Below are positions 1-20,985 of a stretch of DNA of 64,000 nt, piece after piece. A program made the translations under genes and the position numbers. The number at the start of each line of letters is the position of its first letter. Within the stretch, counting starts at the first letter, position 1. The notes beneath the pieces were generated by a model, which was given only the letters and a program-made list of their open reading frames with translations, was not told where the DNA came from and ran no database searches. This DNA comes from Pagrus major (lineage: Eukaryota > Chordata > Actinopteri > Spariformes > Sparidae): NCBI RefSeq assembly GCF_040436345.1, contig NC_133223.1:16655113-16719112 (forward strand). The letters are read 5' to 3'.

Positions 1-157
1 TCCGTTGGTTGCACTACCTACAGATAGACACTAGAGTCAACGCCAGTCATCCAGCGACACTTCACATCAGGCTGTAATGAGCAGCAAGGAAAAGATGAGC
101 ACCTTCTGCCCTCTAGCGGCTGATGGAGTGCACAACAAGACATGTTTCTAAATATAC

Positions 158-8879
<8,722 letters not shown>

Positions 8880-9084
8880 CCCCCCAAAACAGTAACAGCG
8901 ACCTGGAGACTTTCTCTGCAGGCTGTTTGTCAGGAGTGTATCGATAAACACTGAGAGGAGGGAAACACTGAGACAACAGCTGCTGGAAACTCCCAATGCC
9001 CGTCTGTATCACACCTACTGACATTCAGGACAGGATTACTACAGCACGCGCAGGCTGTCTGGCTGTCAGGTGAACGGGGCGCTG

Positions 9085-9120
9085 CGTGACCCCGCCCACC
9101 TGCCCGCTGATTGGCTGACA
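9085..9120 (-). promoter_or_regulatory. abcc4 proximal promoter: CCAAT and GC boxes
   Basis: About 210-235 bases upstream of the abcc4 start codon, the minus strand carries CCAAT (9110-9114) and GGGCGGGG (9090-9097), 12 bases apart, in a short CpG-containing stretch. No TATA box is obvious. This fits a TATA-less housekeeping-type promoter. The start of transcription is not visible and is inferred to lie between here and 8880. Confidence 0.55.
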
Positions 9121-10069
9121 GAAGACTCCATCACCTCTTCAGTCCTTTCTTACCCAAAGCAGGTATTTACACAGTCTTTAAGGTGTGCTACTATCTGTGG
9201 GAAACAGTATCATCACCTTGTGTGTGAGTATCACAGGTAAAAAGAGCTCACAGTAAAATGTTTTTATAATAATGCTGGCCTGTTTATTCAAATATTACTG
9301 TGTATTTTATTTTTGTGTTTCTGTGTTTATTGTAAAGCGCTCAACACTGGTACTGATAATTGATATACAAATAGATTTAAAAGAAAAAGAATAATTAAAT
9401 CATGTATAAAGTTGACTTTTATTAAAACAGCTGATTTTTTTTACTTGTTTTAACATGAAAATATGACTTTTAGAGCTCAATGACTAAAACAACTGGTAAA
9501 ATGGAGAATTTTGCTGTCAATTCTTAATCTGTCAAGTCACCACTAATTCCATTCAGGTAACAAATGTTGAGTAAATATAGTGGAGTGAAATAATAAAGTA
9601 ACAAAAAATAGAAATACTGTACTAAGGACGTGTTAAGTTACATCCCACAACTGCTGTGGAGCAGACCATCACTATGTAATTATGGTTAAAGAAGCCCGAC
9701 CTTTTTGATTTAATTTCTGTAACAGTGCATTTCAGCTACAAATAAAAGAGCCAACCTAAAAATATGTTGAGAAAATGTAACTCTTACAAGGTTTTCAGTT
9801 GTTTTTTGTCATCAAGTTGATTTTACAGAATTTGCTGTGTCCTTGTTTTGTTTCAATAAAGTTTTGTAGGAAAAAAAAAACTTGCATCCCTTGTTTTGAT
9901 TGTAACTAAGTGTGTAGATGACTTATCCAAATGTCACCATTGAGTACTGCATCAGTTGTGGTAAGGCTATTTTTTCCCTGTGACAAACTTTCTCTCGTGG
10001 AGCAGTGATCATACATTTACAGGCTGATTTCTATCCTAAGCAATTCATTCATATTAAAGATTGTCCAGT
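9121..10069. other. intergenic, abcc4 to claudin cluster
   Basis: AT-rich spacer between two divergent genes. No coding exon, RNA gene or complete element recognised. Confidence 0.5.
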
Positions 10070-10325
10070 TTAAAGGAGACCTTTTGTGCTTTTTTGTGCT
10101 TTTTTTCTCCCCTTTCCTTCAATCAGAGCAGACTGGGTCTCCAGGAGGGAGGAGGGGGTTAAAGAAACAGGAGCTAAACCAGACAGAGGGGGGACACAGA
10201 GCTGCAGCACTGGACAGTTTGAGGAAACTGATGTGTTTTTGAGCACTAAAGCATGTAAACCTTTTCTTGTAGTAACCCAAAATAAAATTATGAACCTGAC
10301 AATGAGCAGAATTGGTCTCCTTTAT
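10070..10325. mobile_element. short MITE with TTTAAAGGAGAC ends
   Basis: Left end TTTAAAGGAGACC and right end GGTCTCCTTTA are inverted copies. The interior (AGCAGACTGGGTCTCCAGGA, AAACCTTTTC, AACCCAAAATAAAATTATGA) reappears on the opposite strand at 56680-56955. This is a short non-autonomous DNA element of a kind common in fish genomes. The 93-codon ORF in it is incidental. Confidence 0.7.
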
Positions 10326-11111
10326 TTCTGCTATGAAAGGACTTCCTTCCAGGCCTCATCCAGTTAGTCAAATGTCATCTGTGTTGATAGTCAACACACC
10401 AGCATTCAAGACAAAGAGGAAAACGTGATACATCTTTTCATTTTTCAAGGAAAGAATGAAATCGTTTGTATTTTTCCTGTTCTCTAATGAAAAAAATAAG
10501 CATCCAAAGAATTGAAAAATCACCTGATTTGCAATCTCTCTGAAAAGATCCTAGTTTGAACTCTGCGTTTCACATTATAGTTGATTTAGTTCTCATGGCA
10601 CCTTCTCTTTTAAAAGATAAATCTTTTTCCTTTTCTATTTCAGATGAAAGCTCTCCTGGCTGAGAAAAGTGAGCATTTAAAAATAACACACACGTTCACA
10701 TAAGAGCTGGCAATCATTAGTCATTCAGCTGCTGAATATTTTGTGCAGAAATAGATGAACCAGTAACTGGACTTTGTCACCTTGCGTCTTGTTTTGAAGA
10801 TTACTGATTAGTCCTTTGTTATTTTTGATGTTAATATGATACTTGACCTTATTTTTTTTACCAAAACGTTAAGCTTTTCAAATACTGCTCGTCAGAAGTG
10901 AATGACTAACTTCCAGCTCATGCTTCCTTTACTAGTTCACTTTCAAGACACCTGGGTCCATCCCCTGCCACAAGAGATGCTCGAAGTCCTGTCTGTAAAT
11001 CATCTCAATGAAACACATGTCCACAGTGTAATTTGACAGCCTGGAGGGATTTAGATTTTCTCTTATTTTTTCTTTAATTTGAAAGATTTTACACATATCT
11101 TACAGCTCCAA
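10326..11111. other. intergenic upstream of claudin exon 1a
   Basis: Presumed promoter and 5' UTR region for the 1a transcript. A pyrimidine-rich tract ending in CAG at 10643 precedes a possible 25-base exon (10644-10668) with a GTGAGC donor, and a CTTACAG precedes the exon 1a start codon by six bases. These suggest, without proving, a spliced 5' leader. Confidence 0.35.
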
Positions 11112-14100
11112 ATGTCAAGCCTGCAGATTCTGGCTTTTATCAGCAGCCTGGTTGGGCTGGGTGCCACTATTGGTGCCACGGTGTCCAATGAATGGAGGGC
11201 CACCAGCCGGGCATCCTCAGTCATCACGGCGACCTGGGTGCTCCAGGGTCTTTGGAACAACTGTGCTGGAAATGCCATTGGAGCTGTGCACTGCAGGCCA
11301 CATCATACCATCCTAAAGCTGGAAGGTAAACTAAAATAATCTCTCAGCGACCGCATACAGTGTCTGCTTGTGTTTTTGTAGTGTTGCATGACACAGCTGT
11401 CTCAGTTAGCAGCTTTCGTGGTCAGTACATGACAGGAAGGACATGAAGTGTTTGAATACATACTAACATATGGCAAATTGCATGTATACGGTAGAGGTGC
11501 TTAGTGAGATATTCCACCGAAACAAATGTATCACCTTGGTTTCAAAAGCCAGTATCTGTCGGCGATAACCACGAACCTGATGCTGAACTTCTTTGAAAAA
11601 CTCAAACAAAATTAAGTGCATATTTTTTTCCTATAATTTCAAGTGCAGCAGACTCTAAATCATTCTTTTCTATCATACAAGTTACCACTTTTGCAATGTA
11701 TTCAATATATAAAATAGCCTTTTAAATACTATTGAAAGTTTCTGGGGAGCAAACTGATATGAAGAAGTAATTTTTAAGTGATACTTAGGTGAAGAAAATT
11801 CTTTGTCATTAAGAACGTCTCATAGAGACACAGTCTGACAATGTTTTGTCAATTTGTCAGTAAATGAATCAAATTAGCTTTGTTTTAAAATGTATATATA
11901 TATATATATAATCACAAATGACTTGTCGTCATGATAAATATTGTACAGATTTATAGCAGAAATTAAATTATGACCTCACGCAGACAAAATAAGTAAGGAA
12001 TAAATCCTGTTGCAGATTATGGTTCACAAATTAACTGAGGCAAATGTGTAATCCTTTGTTGGAAATATCAAACTGTGTCTGGGTCACAGAAGCGTCTAGT
12101 GAGGACAAAAGGGGGGAAAATAATAGACTCCCATTCAAATCTTTCATTTTTTGCAACGCCATCTTGCCTCATATTTTATGTTTTGTAGTTGCATTATTTA
12201 CTCACTATTGAATGGATTTTGCCTATTGTCTACAATTATTGGATATACACAACTTTTGTCCAGTGTTTGTTTGTATTCATTAGTTGACTAGTTTTTAGTA
12301 TTGTATTCATCACTGTGCGACTAGAATTGGATTTTGTCCGTCACTAACTCATTATTTGTTACTTTCTTTTCTTTTCTGTTACATTTTTTGCTAATCATTT
12401 GTTCATCATCATATTTCAACTCACCACTGTATTGTAAAAGAATGGGTTCAGAAACATGTTGCATTATATTGTACATTTTTGAAAAGACTAGCTTTATTTA
12501 AGAAGAATGAAGCGGCTTTGCGATTCCCAGCTCCGTCTAACGGTGGCAGCAGTGTGATGACAGAACCCTGCTCTACAGAGTGAGCATCCACCAGATGGGG
12601 CTCACATTCACATGATAAAAACACAATGAAGTCATTTTTAGGGTGTGATTTCCCACCTGTTTGATTTTTATATAGCCATTCCTACATTCTGAATTATTAA
12701 ACACATTTCTCTGTACACAGAAAGTGTCTTTCCTCTACTTCCTGAGACATTGGAGTCATGGGGCAGGCTGTTAATGAGTTATCTCAATCCTGCTATTTTT
12801 AGCTATCTTTGAAGAACCCCTAGCGCTCTTATAGGTAGCAGTGCAAGGTGACAGGTGGGAGGTGACACATTGACTGCACTGTCTCCTGTCTCAAATGTCT
12901 GTTCTGTGTAAGACAATCTCCTACAATCACAAATGAATCTAAAAATTAGTTTTAAATTTAAATAAGTAAGAAAAAAGAAACAAGAAAAGTGTTACCATCT
13001 ATCAAATAAATTTAACTTTTAGTGTGGTTGACATATACTTTACTGTCAGTATACACAAGGTAATTGAAATTTGTCTTTTTGTACATACCTCCCTCTTACA
13101 CGTGACGCACTGGGGCAGCGCCCTTGGAGCGTTTTTGAGGTAACGTGCCTTGATTAGCCCCAAAAACATAGGCAGAGATGGTGGCACCCATAGATGCACC
13201 TGCTAACCTTCAGTCACAATCTCACAGCTGGAATACACCTGTCGGGGATTGCACTACGACCATCCTGGCTCCACCAGTTTACTTTTAATTTTGGTTGAAG
13301 CTCCACTTGGGAAACCATAATCTGAGTTGAGGAAAAAAAACAGGAACTTAATTGTTACCTATCACTGAGAAGGAATAGTTAGACCACTAACTTTATGCAA
13401 CGGAAATATATTTTCCACACGTGTAGAGCTAATATATTAACCATCTATTTTTTTTTGTTTTTTGTTTTTTGTCATTATTTTTGTCAACTAAACTGTGGTA
13501 TGACAATATATTGTAATTACATGTTACACTGATATGAAGAGTTAACACAGGGTTATATTTGAAATTTGTGCCATGTTCAAATGTATTGAAATATATATTT
13601 AAAAATGTACTTGCAATGTTTTATTGAATCAAATGATGTATTCTCTGTAGACTGAGTATTATACTTATTTATTTTCTTAATTATTCCCATTTTTCATATA
13701 TTGTAAAAAAAAAATATTATCATATATTATAGTATATTATCATCTGGTACACAAAGCATGCAAAATATATTATATGTATAGATTTGTAAGAATACGGTCT
13801 ATCAGTATATACTACCAGTGTTTCATCAAAATGTACATTCATTATATTTTTTTTATCATATTCTTCAAACGAAATGACAATATATCATCAGTCCTTCCAT
13901 ATATCAAAATACATTTTTAATATTTTTAGTATATGTCAATAACTTTTAATATGAACCTTTTAGGTTAATCCAGGGCTGCCAAAAGTTGGCCCATCATTGT
14001 GGGATCCCATTAACAATCTCAAAAATCATAGCGGGCAAGTTACACCGAATTAAGCTAATTTCAGATCCTAGTACTAGTACCTAGTACTATCCTAGTATCC

Positions 14101-16342
14101 TATAGTATCTTTCAAAAGTTTGGGCACCGCTGAGTAAATCCTTTAGTAATTTAACACACCTCAGGAAGAACGCTATGTGTGTGATACAAAAGTACATTGA
14201 CTTTTAATTCAGTAAGCTCAACAAAGTATACTTTTGTCTCATGTTCTCATTACTTTTACTTCATGTTCTCATTATTTTTACTTCATGTTCTCATTACTTT
14301 TTACTTATTAATCAAATCAGATGAGTCTTGAACGTTGTGCCCATTGCAGTGTGTAAATACCCACAGAGCCAACCACAGTTTAAATTTTAAACGTCATTAC
14401 TGATGTTGTCACTCTTTTTACATCCGGGACTTCCAGTTCCCATCATCTCTGACTGAGTCACAGTGACGTGTGCTGGGTAAAAGGCTGGAGGTCACTAAAA
14501 TAGACCACAGGCCTCTTTTTAATGTTTAGGGCCAAACTCCTCCCTACAGAATATAACAGTCCACCACACATTAACTATTGATCACAGCCTATCCATTGAA
14601 CTAACTGGTGCGGAGCCTGGCTACATTTTCAGCAAGCTTTACTAGCCAGGGAACCATTAATCAATTTTAGTTCTCACCAGTTTAATTGGTCGTCACACAG
14701 CAGTGTGCAGGAGTCACCTCGGCAGGTTGAGCAGCATGTTTCAGGAGATCTTTGCCTTTATTTTATCCACCTCGGGGTGGGTGCTGGTGTCCTCCACCTT
14801 GCCGATGGACTACTGGAAGGTGTCTTCACTGGATGGAACCGTCATCACCACAGCTACCTACTGGTCCAACCTGTGGAAGGCCTGTGTCACCGATTCAACT
14901 GGAGTCTCTAACTGCAAAGATTTTGCCTCGATGCTGGCACTGGATGGTCAGCTCTTTTTTCCTTCCTTTGGATGATTTCTTTTATTTCAAATTTGTTTTA
15001 AGTTTTCTGCTCGTCTTTCTACTTTCTACTTCTACTTTTAGAAAAGTTTCTATGTTTAAACTAACGCTGATTCATCCTCAGTTTCCAAATGTTCAACCTC
15101 AGCTCCTTCTCTCTCTAAACTTAAAACTAAAATTCAAGTTGAAGTTCATTGCTGCTCAGGACTGAGAGATGTCCTAAGGCTGAGTCTTTGAGGAACAACT
15201 CATTTACCTCCTAATATGTCAATGTTTAGCTTTAGTTCTCAGAGCTTGAAAGCCATATGAGATTTACTGGTAACCTCAGGCGGTTTCTCCCATGGTTGAC
15301 TAGTTTCAGGGGTCAACTTCCAGGGTAATATTTCCCTCAAAATCACATCTGAATAGGAAGTTTCACAGCAGGACGATCACCGTTCTACCTTAAAGTGTCT
15401 GAAAACAATTAGGCTCACTTGTGACAAATTGTATTTCTTGCTTTATGTGTAAATTGGTCACAAGGTCAGTATCTCATTGACCTTGCAGTGTTCAGGTAGA
15501 GCCACAGAGCATGACACTCTTTTGCTCATACATTGATCTCTATTTAATTTTGCAGGCTACATCCAAGCATGCCGTGGATTGATGGTCGCAGCCGTGTGTT
15601 TGGGGTTTTTTGGCTCTATATTTGCCCTTGTCGGAATGAAATGCACCAAAATCGGAGGAACTGACAAAAACAAAGCCAAGATTGCCTGCTTCGCTGGTGT
15701 AAATTTAATTCTTAGCGGTAGGTATAGTGAGATTGTTATAATTGTGTAATTATCTGTGGATTACTTAGATATCCTTTTTCTTGTTTCTCTCAGGCCTTTG
15801 CTCTCTCTCAGCCTGCTCTCTCTATGCACACCGGATAACATCAGAGTTTTTCGACCCCATGTATTTGGCACAGAAGTAAGCACGGCGGGACTGTAGAGCT
15901 GGATTTTTTTTTACTATGACTCAATAAATTCAGAAAAATGACCATTAAGTGTTGGTGTTTGTCTGTAGGTATGAACTGGGAGCTGCTCTCTTTATCGGCT
16001 GGGGAGGGTCAATCCTCTCAATCCTCGGAGGCATCATGCTCTGCTTCTCCACCACAGGTTCTTTTACCAAAAGGTTCGTATGAGTAACACATGTTACATT
16101 ATACATAAGATACATAAATAACCTTCTGTATGAGTCAATTTTGTTGATTCACATCAACAAAAATTTATCTGTGTTTTCTTCACAGCCACAGTCATGCAAA
16201 CTATATCTACAAAGGTGCTGCCTCACATTCTCATATCTCCTCCTACCCGAGAGGGCAGGCACAGTCTGTAAACCAGAGGCCGCCTCCAGACTACAGCAGC
16301 TCCTCCAGGGTGCAGCACTATGATAAGAATGCATATGTGTGA
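11112..16342 (+). CDS. cldn10: claudin-10, isoform a (exon 1a + exons 2-5)
   Basis: Tight-junction four-span membrane protein forming paracellular ion pores. Exons: 11112-11325, then shared 15556-15717, 15794-15875, 15969-16073, 16186-16342; 239 residues. Exon 1a encodes TM1 and the first extracellular loop, with the claudin signature W-GLW-C-C (TSNEW-type segment SNEW, then QGLWNNC and VHC). It matches mammalian CLDN10a (SRASSVITATWV, HCRPH), including basic residues that in mammals make isoform a anion-selective. The exon 1a donor (GAAG|GTAAAC) is phase 1 and joins exon 2 to give GYIQACRG, as in human. Exon 2 has GMKCTKIGG, exon 3 EFFDP, exon 4 YELGAALFIGW, and the C-terminus is the PDZ ligand AYV. 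An upstream non-ATG extension of the frame was ignored. Poly(A) signals lie at 17242-17264. Confidence 0.92.
11326..14529. other. intron between claudin exon 1a and the 1b promoter
   Basis: AT-rich intron with a short (TA)n at about 11893-11910 and several A/T runs. No coding exon or complete mobile element recognised. Confidence 0.6.
14530..14735 (+). promoter_or_regulatory. presumed promoter of claudin exon 1b (duplicated block)
   Basis: The stretch from CCAAACTCCTCCCTACAGAA through CTATCCATTGAAC to TCGTCACAC is matched, in order, by 24680-24800 just upstream of the third claudin gene. Both hold AGAATATAACAGTC, a possible weak TATA-like element. The conservation outside the coding exon shows that the promoter was copied along with the gene. 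Confidence 0.6.
14736..16342 (+). CDS. cldn10: claudin-10, isoform b (exon 1b + exons 2-5)
   Basis: Alternative first exon 14736-14946 spliced to the same exons 2-5; 238 residues. It encodes MFQEIFAFILSTSGWVLVSS, then the loop with DYWKVSSLDGTVITTATYW, NLWKAC and GVSNC. This is close to mammalian CLDN10b, the cation-selective form. The loop uses NLW in place of the usual GLW, as CLDN10b does. The donor is GATG|GTCAGC in phase 1, equal to exon 1a. An in-frame ATG at 14703 could add 11 residues; 14736 was preferred because it aligns with the family start. Two promoters with mutually exclusive first exons is the known CLDN10 arrangement, so expression of a and b is probably tissue-specific. Confidence 0.93.
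14947..15555. other. cldn10 intron after exon 1b
   Basis: A 0.6-kb intron from GTCAGC to TTTTGCAG; the matching intron of the third claudin gene is only 92 bases. No element recognised. Confidence 0.8.
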
Positions 16343-16479
16343 GGGATGTGAATATAAAACACCTTCAGTCCAAAACCTGGTGGTTTGTCACTAACACCAG
16401 CAGAATCTGCTCATATTGATCCGTGGCTCACTAGGAATCACGTTTAATATTTTGACGTGTTTCTTCCGGGAGTACGAAT

Positions 16480-16806
16480 TTCAAGGTGCAATATGTAAGA
16501 ATTGTCCACCTGTCGAATTCATACTGCAAACAAACAAGGGGTAGCATATCACTAGGGTAAACTGCAGAATGCTTCTATCTGTAGCTGCCACTGTGCAGCT
16601 CGTAGACTGGGAGCTTGATGTGGTATTATGGCACAGGAGAAGCTGGGGCTAGCTGGTTAGCATGCTAACTTCAATAGATAACTCTGCAACACAGTACACA
16701 GACTTCTTTGACATGACGTCAAAACTGTTATTTCTTGTAATTCTGTTGATAATTTTAAACTTTTGAATGGTTTCAGCTGAAATTCTTACATATTGAATCT
16801 TTAAAG
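16480..16806. mobile_element. MITE, CAATATGTAAGAA family, copy 1
   Basis: The left end GTGCAATATGTAAGAATT is repeated inverted at the right end (ATTCTTACATATTGAATC). Related copies lie at about 49775-50056 and 57450-57792, both in the opposite orientation and in uggt2 introns. It lies in the cldn10 3' UTR or just downstream; no coding capacity. Confidence 0.8.
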
Positions 16807-17241
16807 TTGTATGATAAGTTTACTCTCTGATCTTGACAAAAGTATATATTCTATTTTTGACAGGTCTACATATAACTGTGCATTAAATGTTAGGATTATG
16901 TGTATATTATAATTAGACACCAAGATCAAAAATATTTGGTCCAAATGGGCCTTTCTTATCTAAGTTTTGCGTCATTTAAAATAAATTTAGATGTCAGTGT
17001 GTAATATTTTGTAAGTCATTTCCTCTGTTGGTTGCATATTTAACTGTAAGTATCTTGTACATGTTGTTAATCTGTAATGACAATATTTAAAACCGTGTCA
17101 AACACAGATTCTCCTGTTTTCCATGACATAACCATTAACTATGATCTTGTAATGAGCAAACTTGAGGAAGGTCAAAAAAGGACTGCATCTCGTCATTGTC
17201 TGTTCAGACGTGTGGCTCTGTTTTTTTAGCATATGACTAGA

Positions 17242-17264
17242 AATAAAAAATGCAAATAAATAAA
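17242..17264 (+). terminator. poly(A) signals of cldn10
   Basis: Overlapping AATAAA hexamers at 17242, 17255 and 17259, about 900 bases after the stop codon. Weak ones nearer the stop cannot be excluded. Confidence 0.5.
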
Positions 17265-17719
17265 ACTGAGTTTTAGCTGACTAATGTGTGTTTTGCCTGT
17301 TTTGTTAGTAGGTTAGGTCATACAAGCTCCTCAGTTATGGCAGCAGGTCTAAGGAGGGCAGCAGTTTGCAATTTGTGTCGTGTGTCACTTTATTCAAACA
17401 TCCTGTCCATGCGTGAGACAAAATTAATTAAACATTTTATGGTGGTTAGGCCAAGGCTTTTTATTTACTATAAATGCATATTAAAAGTTGGTAGTGGGTG
17501 TAAAAGGGGATGTTATCCTGAAAAAGAGGTGGTGAGAATGATCTCAAGTGGGTGGCACACTCCACAGAAAGTTTACAGTAAACATCCCAACACACTTTTA
17601 CAGAGCCCTTATCAACACTAATGGCACACAGCACAGACACACTGCCGCTGACTAGGTATTTTAGGGTGTTTTTACCCAACTGAGTGGACGCTACCTGACT
17701 TTATTGATTGATTTACGAG

Positions 17720-19800
17720 ATGAGAAAACGCCTGATTCAAATATTTGGCTTCTTGATCACATCACTGGGATGGCTGTTTGTCCTGTGTACCATGGCCATG
17801 GACTTCTGGAGGATCTCCCAAATAGGAGGACAAGGAGGCTCCTTCATCATCAGAGTGGCCTGGTACTGGTCCAACCTGTGGAAGGATTGTTTCACCGATT
17901 CCACAGCTGTCACCAACTGTAGAGACTTCCCTGTGCTCTGGGCTGTCACCCGTAAGTTATCCACATGTTGAATATCCCTCAGCAATGATGGCCCCAATAC
18001 TATTTCTGTCACTCAGCAGTGTCACTTTACAGCTTATACCAGTGCTTAAAGTTAGAATATGTGACTTTTGGAAGGAAAAAAATAACATAATCTTTATTTT
18101 AGAAATGAAAAGTTGAATTTATAAGCAATAAAATGCCCCCTTGTTAAGTTCAATACAATCAGGGCAACGCCAGCAGTGGTTGCTATGTTAGAACGTTAAC
18201 ATTATAACAATCTCACTATACCTACCGCTAAGAACATATATTTTGCTATGTAAATAACATTACTCGATCAATGAGCTGACATAACTCTTCTTGTATAGCT
18301 AGCTGTCACCCCTTAGCATGCAATATTATCCCGTCATATGTCACTTCTTGTGGAGAAAATGTCACATAGACTGGTCTGATGAGTTTTAAAGCCTTAATTT
18401 GTCTAAAACCTTCAAATGTTCTAAACATTAAGGAAAAAAAACTGATAAATACTGGCTTCAATAATAATTTTTTTTAAAAAACCCACCATAAATAAACTCA
18501 AGGCAAGACTGTCATCTACCATGTCAGTTTTGTGGGAATGTTTAGAAGACTTCAATTCACATTTCCAGAGGAAATACATTACATTTTACTCTATAACCTC
18601 AATCTAATGTTGCATTTCAAGGTTTTCACTTTGAATGAATAGAAAAATATGTCCTGTGGTTCAATAGATAATAACATTGCAATGGAGAAGTGCTCTCAGT
18701 GACATTGAATTTAATATCAGAGCATCAGTGCATCTGTGTGCACACAATAAAACAAGCTTGTCATAACTTTGTCAGAAATGTATCGATTCAAATTACTATG
18801 GCCATTATAAAGCTGTACTTGATATTTTTGTGTGGGAACACTTTAGATTGTGAGGTGCGTCTGAGACAAATAGAACAAGTCCTAGAAATTGAACTTTTCC
18901 TGTTCAATAATTTCTCCCTTTCTCTCTTGCCTGAACTCCTTCTTTCTGTTTCTCACAGCTTACGTTCAAGGAGTACGAGGGTTGCTAATGTGCGGCTTAA
19001 CTCTGGGATTTTTTGCCGTAGTACTTTGCTTTGTTGGGATGGACTGCACTTATATCGGAGGAGCTGATAAAACCAAGGACAAACTGCTTTTTTCCGGAGC
19101 AGTGTTTCATGTTGCTGGATGTGAGTATACAGAACATACCAGTGTTTGTGTCCGTAAATGACAGAAATGTTTTGCCCTCATTATTGAATCAGCGATACCT
19201 CTGCACACAGGTGTGTCTGATCTTGCTGCCTACTGCTTATACATAAACAGGATCGCCAAAACAACCTTTGCTGCCAGTGTAGGGCCAGGAGTCTTACGGT
19301 ACATTATAGTTTGAATTGTAGAAATTTCCACCTTTGATTCCACAGTAAAATATTAAGAGAAACCGGATGTACACTATCATGACTTCTTACATTTTAACTA
19401 ATTCCAGGTATGACCTCGGACCTCCCATATTCCTAGGATTGGTGGGATGTTTCCTCATCCTTTTAGGGGCTATGTTTTACGCTGTGACAGTCTGCCGAGT
19501 AATCTGCCCGGAAAGGTATTCAAATTCATCCATCTTCAGCCTTTTTTCTGTGACTGCTGAGTTCATACCACATTATAAACTTTGTTAATGCTTTGGTCTT
19601 ACAGTCAAGTGGTATATGCCTATGGAGGAGGCACATACATGTCCCCTCGCTCCAGAGGAAGAACCCTGTACACCGGATACTACAAACCCTCCAGGCTGTA
19701 CGGATCTTACACAGGCTCAGGACAATCCAGAAGCTCCAAGATCTCAAAGATCTCTCAGACGACACCAACGAAAAACTCGGAAAGGGATGCATTTGTGTAG
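17720..19800 (+). CDS. claudin-10-like protein (second gene)
   Basis: Exons 17720-17951, 18959-19120, 19211-19298, 19408-19515, 19605-19800; 261 residues; all GT-AG with phases identical to cldn10. It starts MRKRLIQIFGFLITSLGWLF, and the first loop has DFWRIS, WYWSNLWKDC and VTNC, so the W-NLW-C-C signature is present. It diverges strongly from claudin-10 after TM1: exon 2 has GMDCTYIGG instead of GMKCTKIGG, exon 3 is six bases longer (88 against 82), and exon 4 has YDLGPPIFLGLVG instead of YELGAALFIGW. The tail is long, Gly/Ser/Tyr-rich (SPRSRGRTLYTGYYKP) and ends DAFV, a PDZ ligand. It is probably a fish-specific claudin-10 paralogue with altered pore charge. A decayed copy of this gene lies at 26.3-28.1 kb. 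Confidence 0.9.
17952..18958. other. intron 1 of the second claudin gene
   Basis: A 1-kb AT-rich intron with no recognisable exon or element. Confidence 0.8.
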
Positions 19801-20985
19801 TGACAAGACGCTCAAACACAAGAAATAGCTCCAAATCTGATTAACAATCAGCATGTATCTCATAATGTAGATAGGGTGAACCTTCCTCTTCAGTGCATCA
19901 ATATGTACAACTGTAATTTTTTTTTGTTATATTCTGTATAAAATTGTGTTTACTCATTATTTGTTAACTTTGTTGTGTTGTAACCAAAACACGTATTACA
20001 ATCAAAATGGAAAGAGACAATTTTTCGGCTTTTCCTCCCCCAGCGTTTCCAAGTGGTATTGTTGTTGGCAACGTCGTCAGGAAGACAACTGCTAATGATA
20101 GCCGCCAGAAACAAGCATGCAGTAGATGGTTTTTTTTTGCATTTGTGAAAAAGTGTGACAAAACTGAAAAAATAACTAAATTTAACTTGGTTTCTGTCAC
20201 TTAAATCATCCATCAAAGGGGTGCTTTTTTTTTGCAGTGTAGAGTTTCCACAGTAAGTGTGTTTGTTCCACCATAACCTGGGAGTTCCAACCAAAGCTAC
20301 CAGGGGAAACAAATCCTCCTCCTGTTTTGGTTGTGCATTGGGGCACGTCATTTGTGCCGTAAAACAAGAGAAAAATCCTACTAGGTGGCAGTCAAACATC
20401 TAGAGAGCTTGTAGAAAGGTGCAGGATAAAAGTATCTCTTTTCCTTAAAAACACTATTATGATAGTGAATTAATTATTTTACGATGATTGTTTTGTTTAT
20501 CTCTGTGTAAGAATTCTGATGTTGGTCACAGCTTCTGGCAAGGTTTGTGAGCTAATAGTATAATGCACTAGTTATCACGTTATCTGTGTTTCTCCACCAT
20601 TAAATAGTCTTGGTAGTTGCCAGTTTGTGGAAAAGAAAAGTGTATATCATCATTACATCATCAGCGTATAACAAAATAGCCGCATTATTTTTAAAACATT
20701 TACAACTGAAACCTATTTTATTGAGTATAGGTGCCCTTCATAACACTCAGCTACACAATGATGTGATGAGGTTGTTCTTGCCATTTCCTTGTTTATATTT
20801 TTTTAGGATTTAAACAGAGGATCTCGTCTTTTTTCCATGAACATTGAACTTACGCTACGCTCCGGTAAGGCATTCAGTGCATGAAGGTATGACAGCCAGT
20901 ATACTCCTTCTCTTTCACTAGCAGTATCTGCTCCTGCATCTAATATTCCTGTTTTGATCTCAAATGGTCACCGCAAACATCACGT
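19801..20985. other. intergenic after the second claudin gene
   Basis: Holds the 3' UTR of the second claudin gene and AT-rich spacer. Short ORFs here have no recognisable domains. Confidence 0.5.

Noticed and set aside
10086-10367. 93-codon ORF near the claudin cluster
   Set aside because: Coincides with a MITE that recurs at 56680 on the other strand without an equivalent frame.
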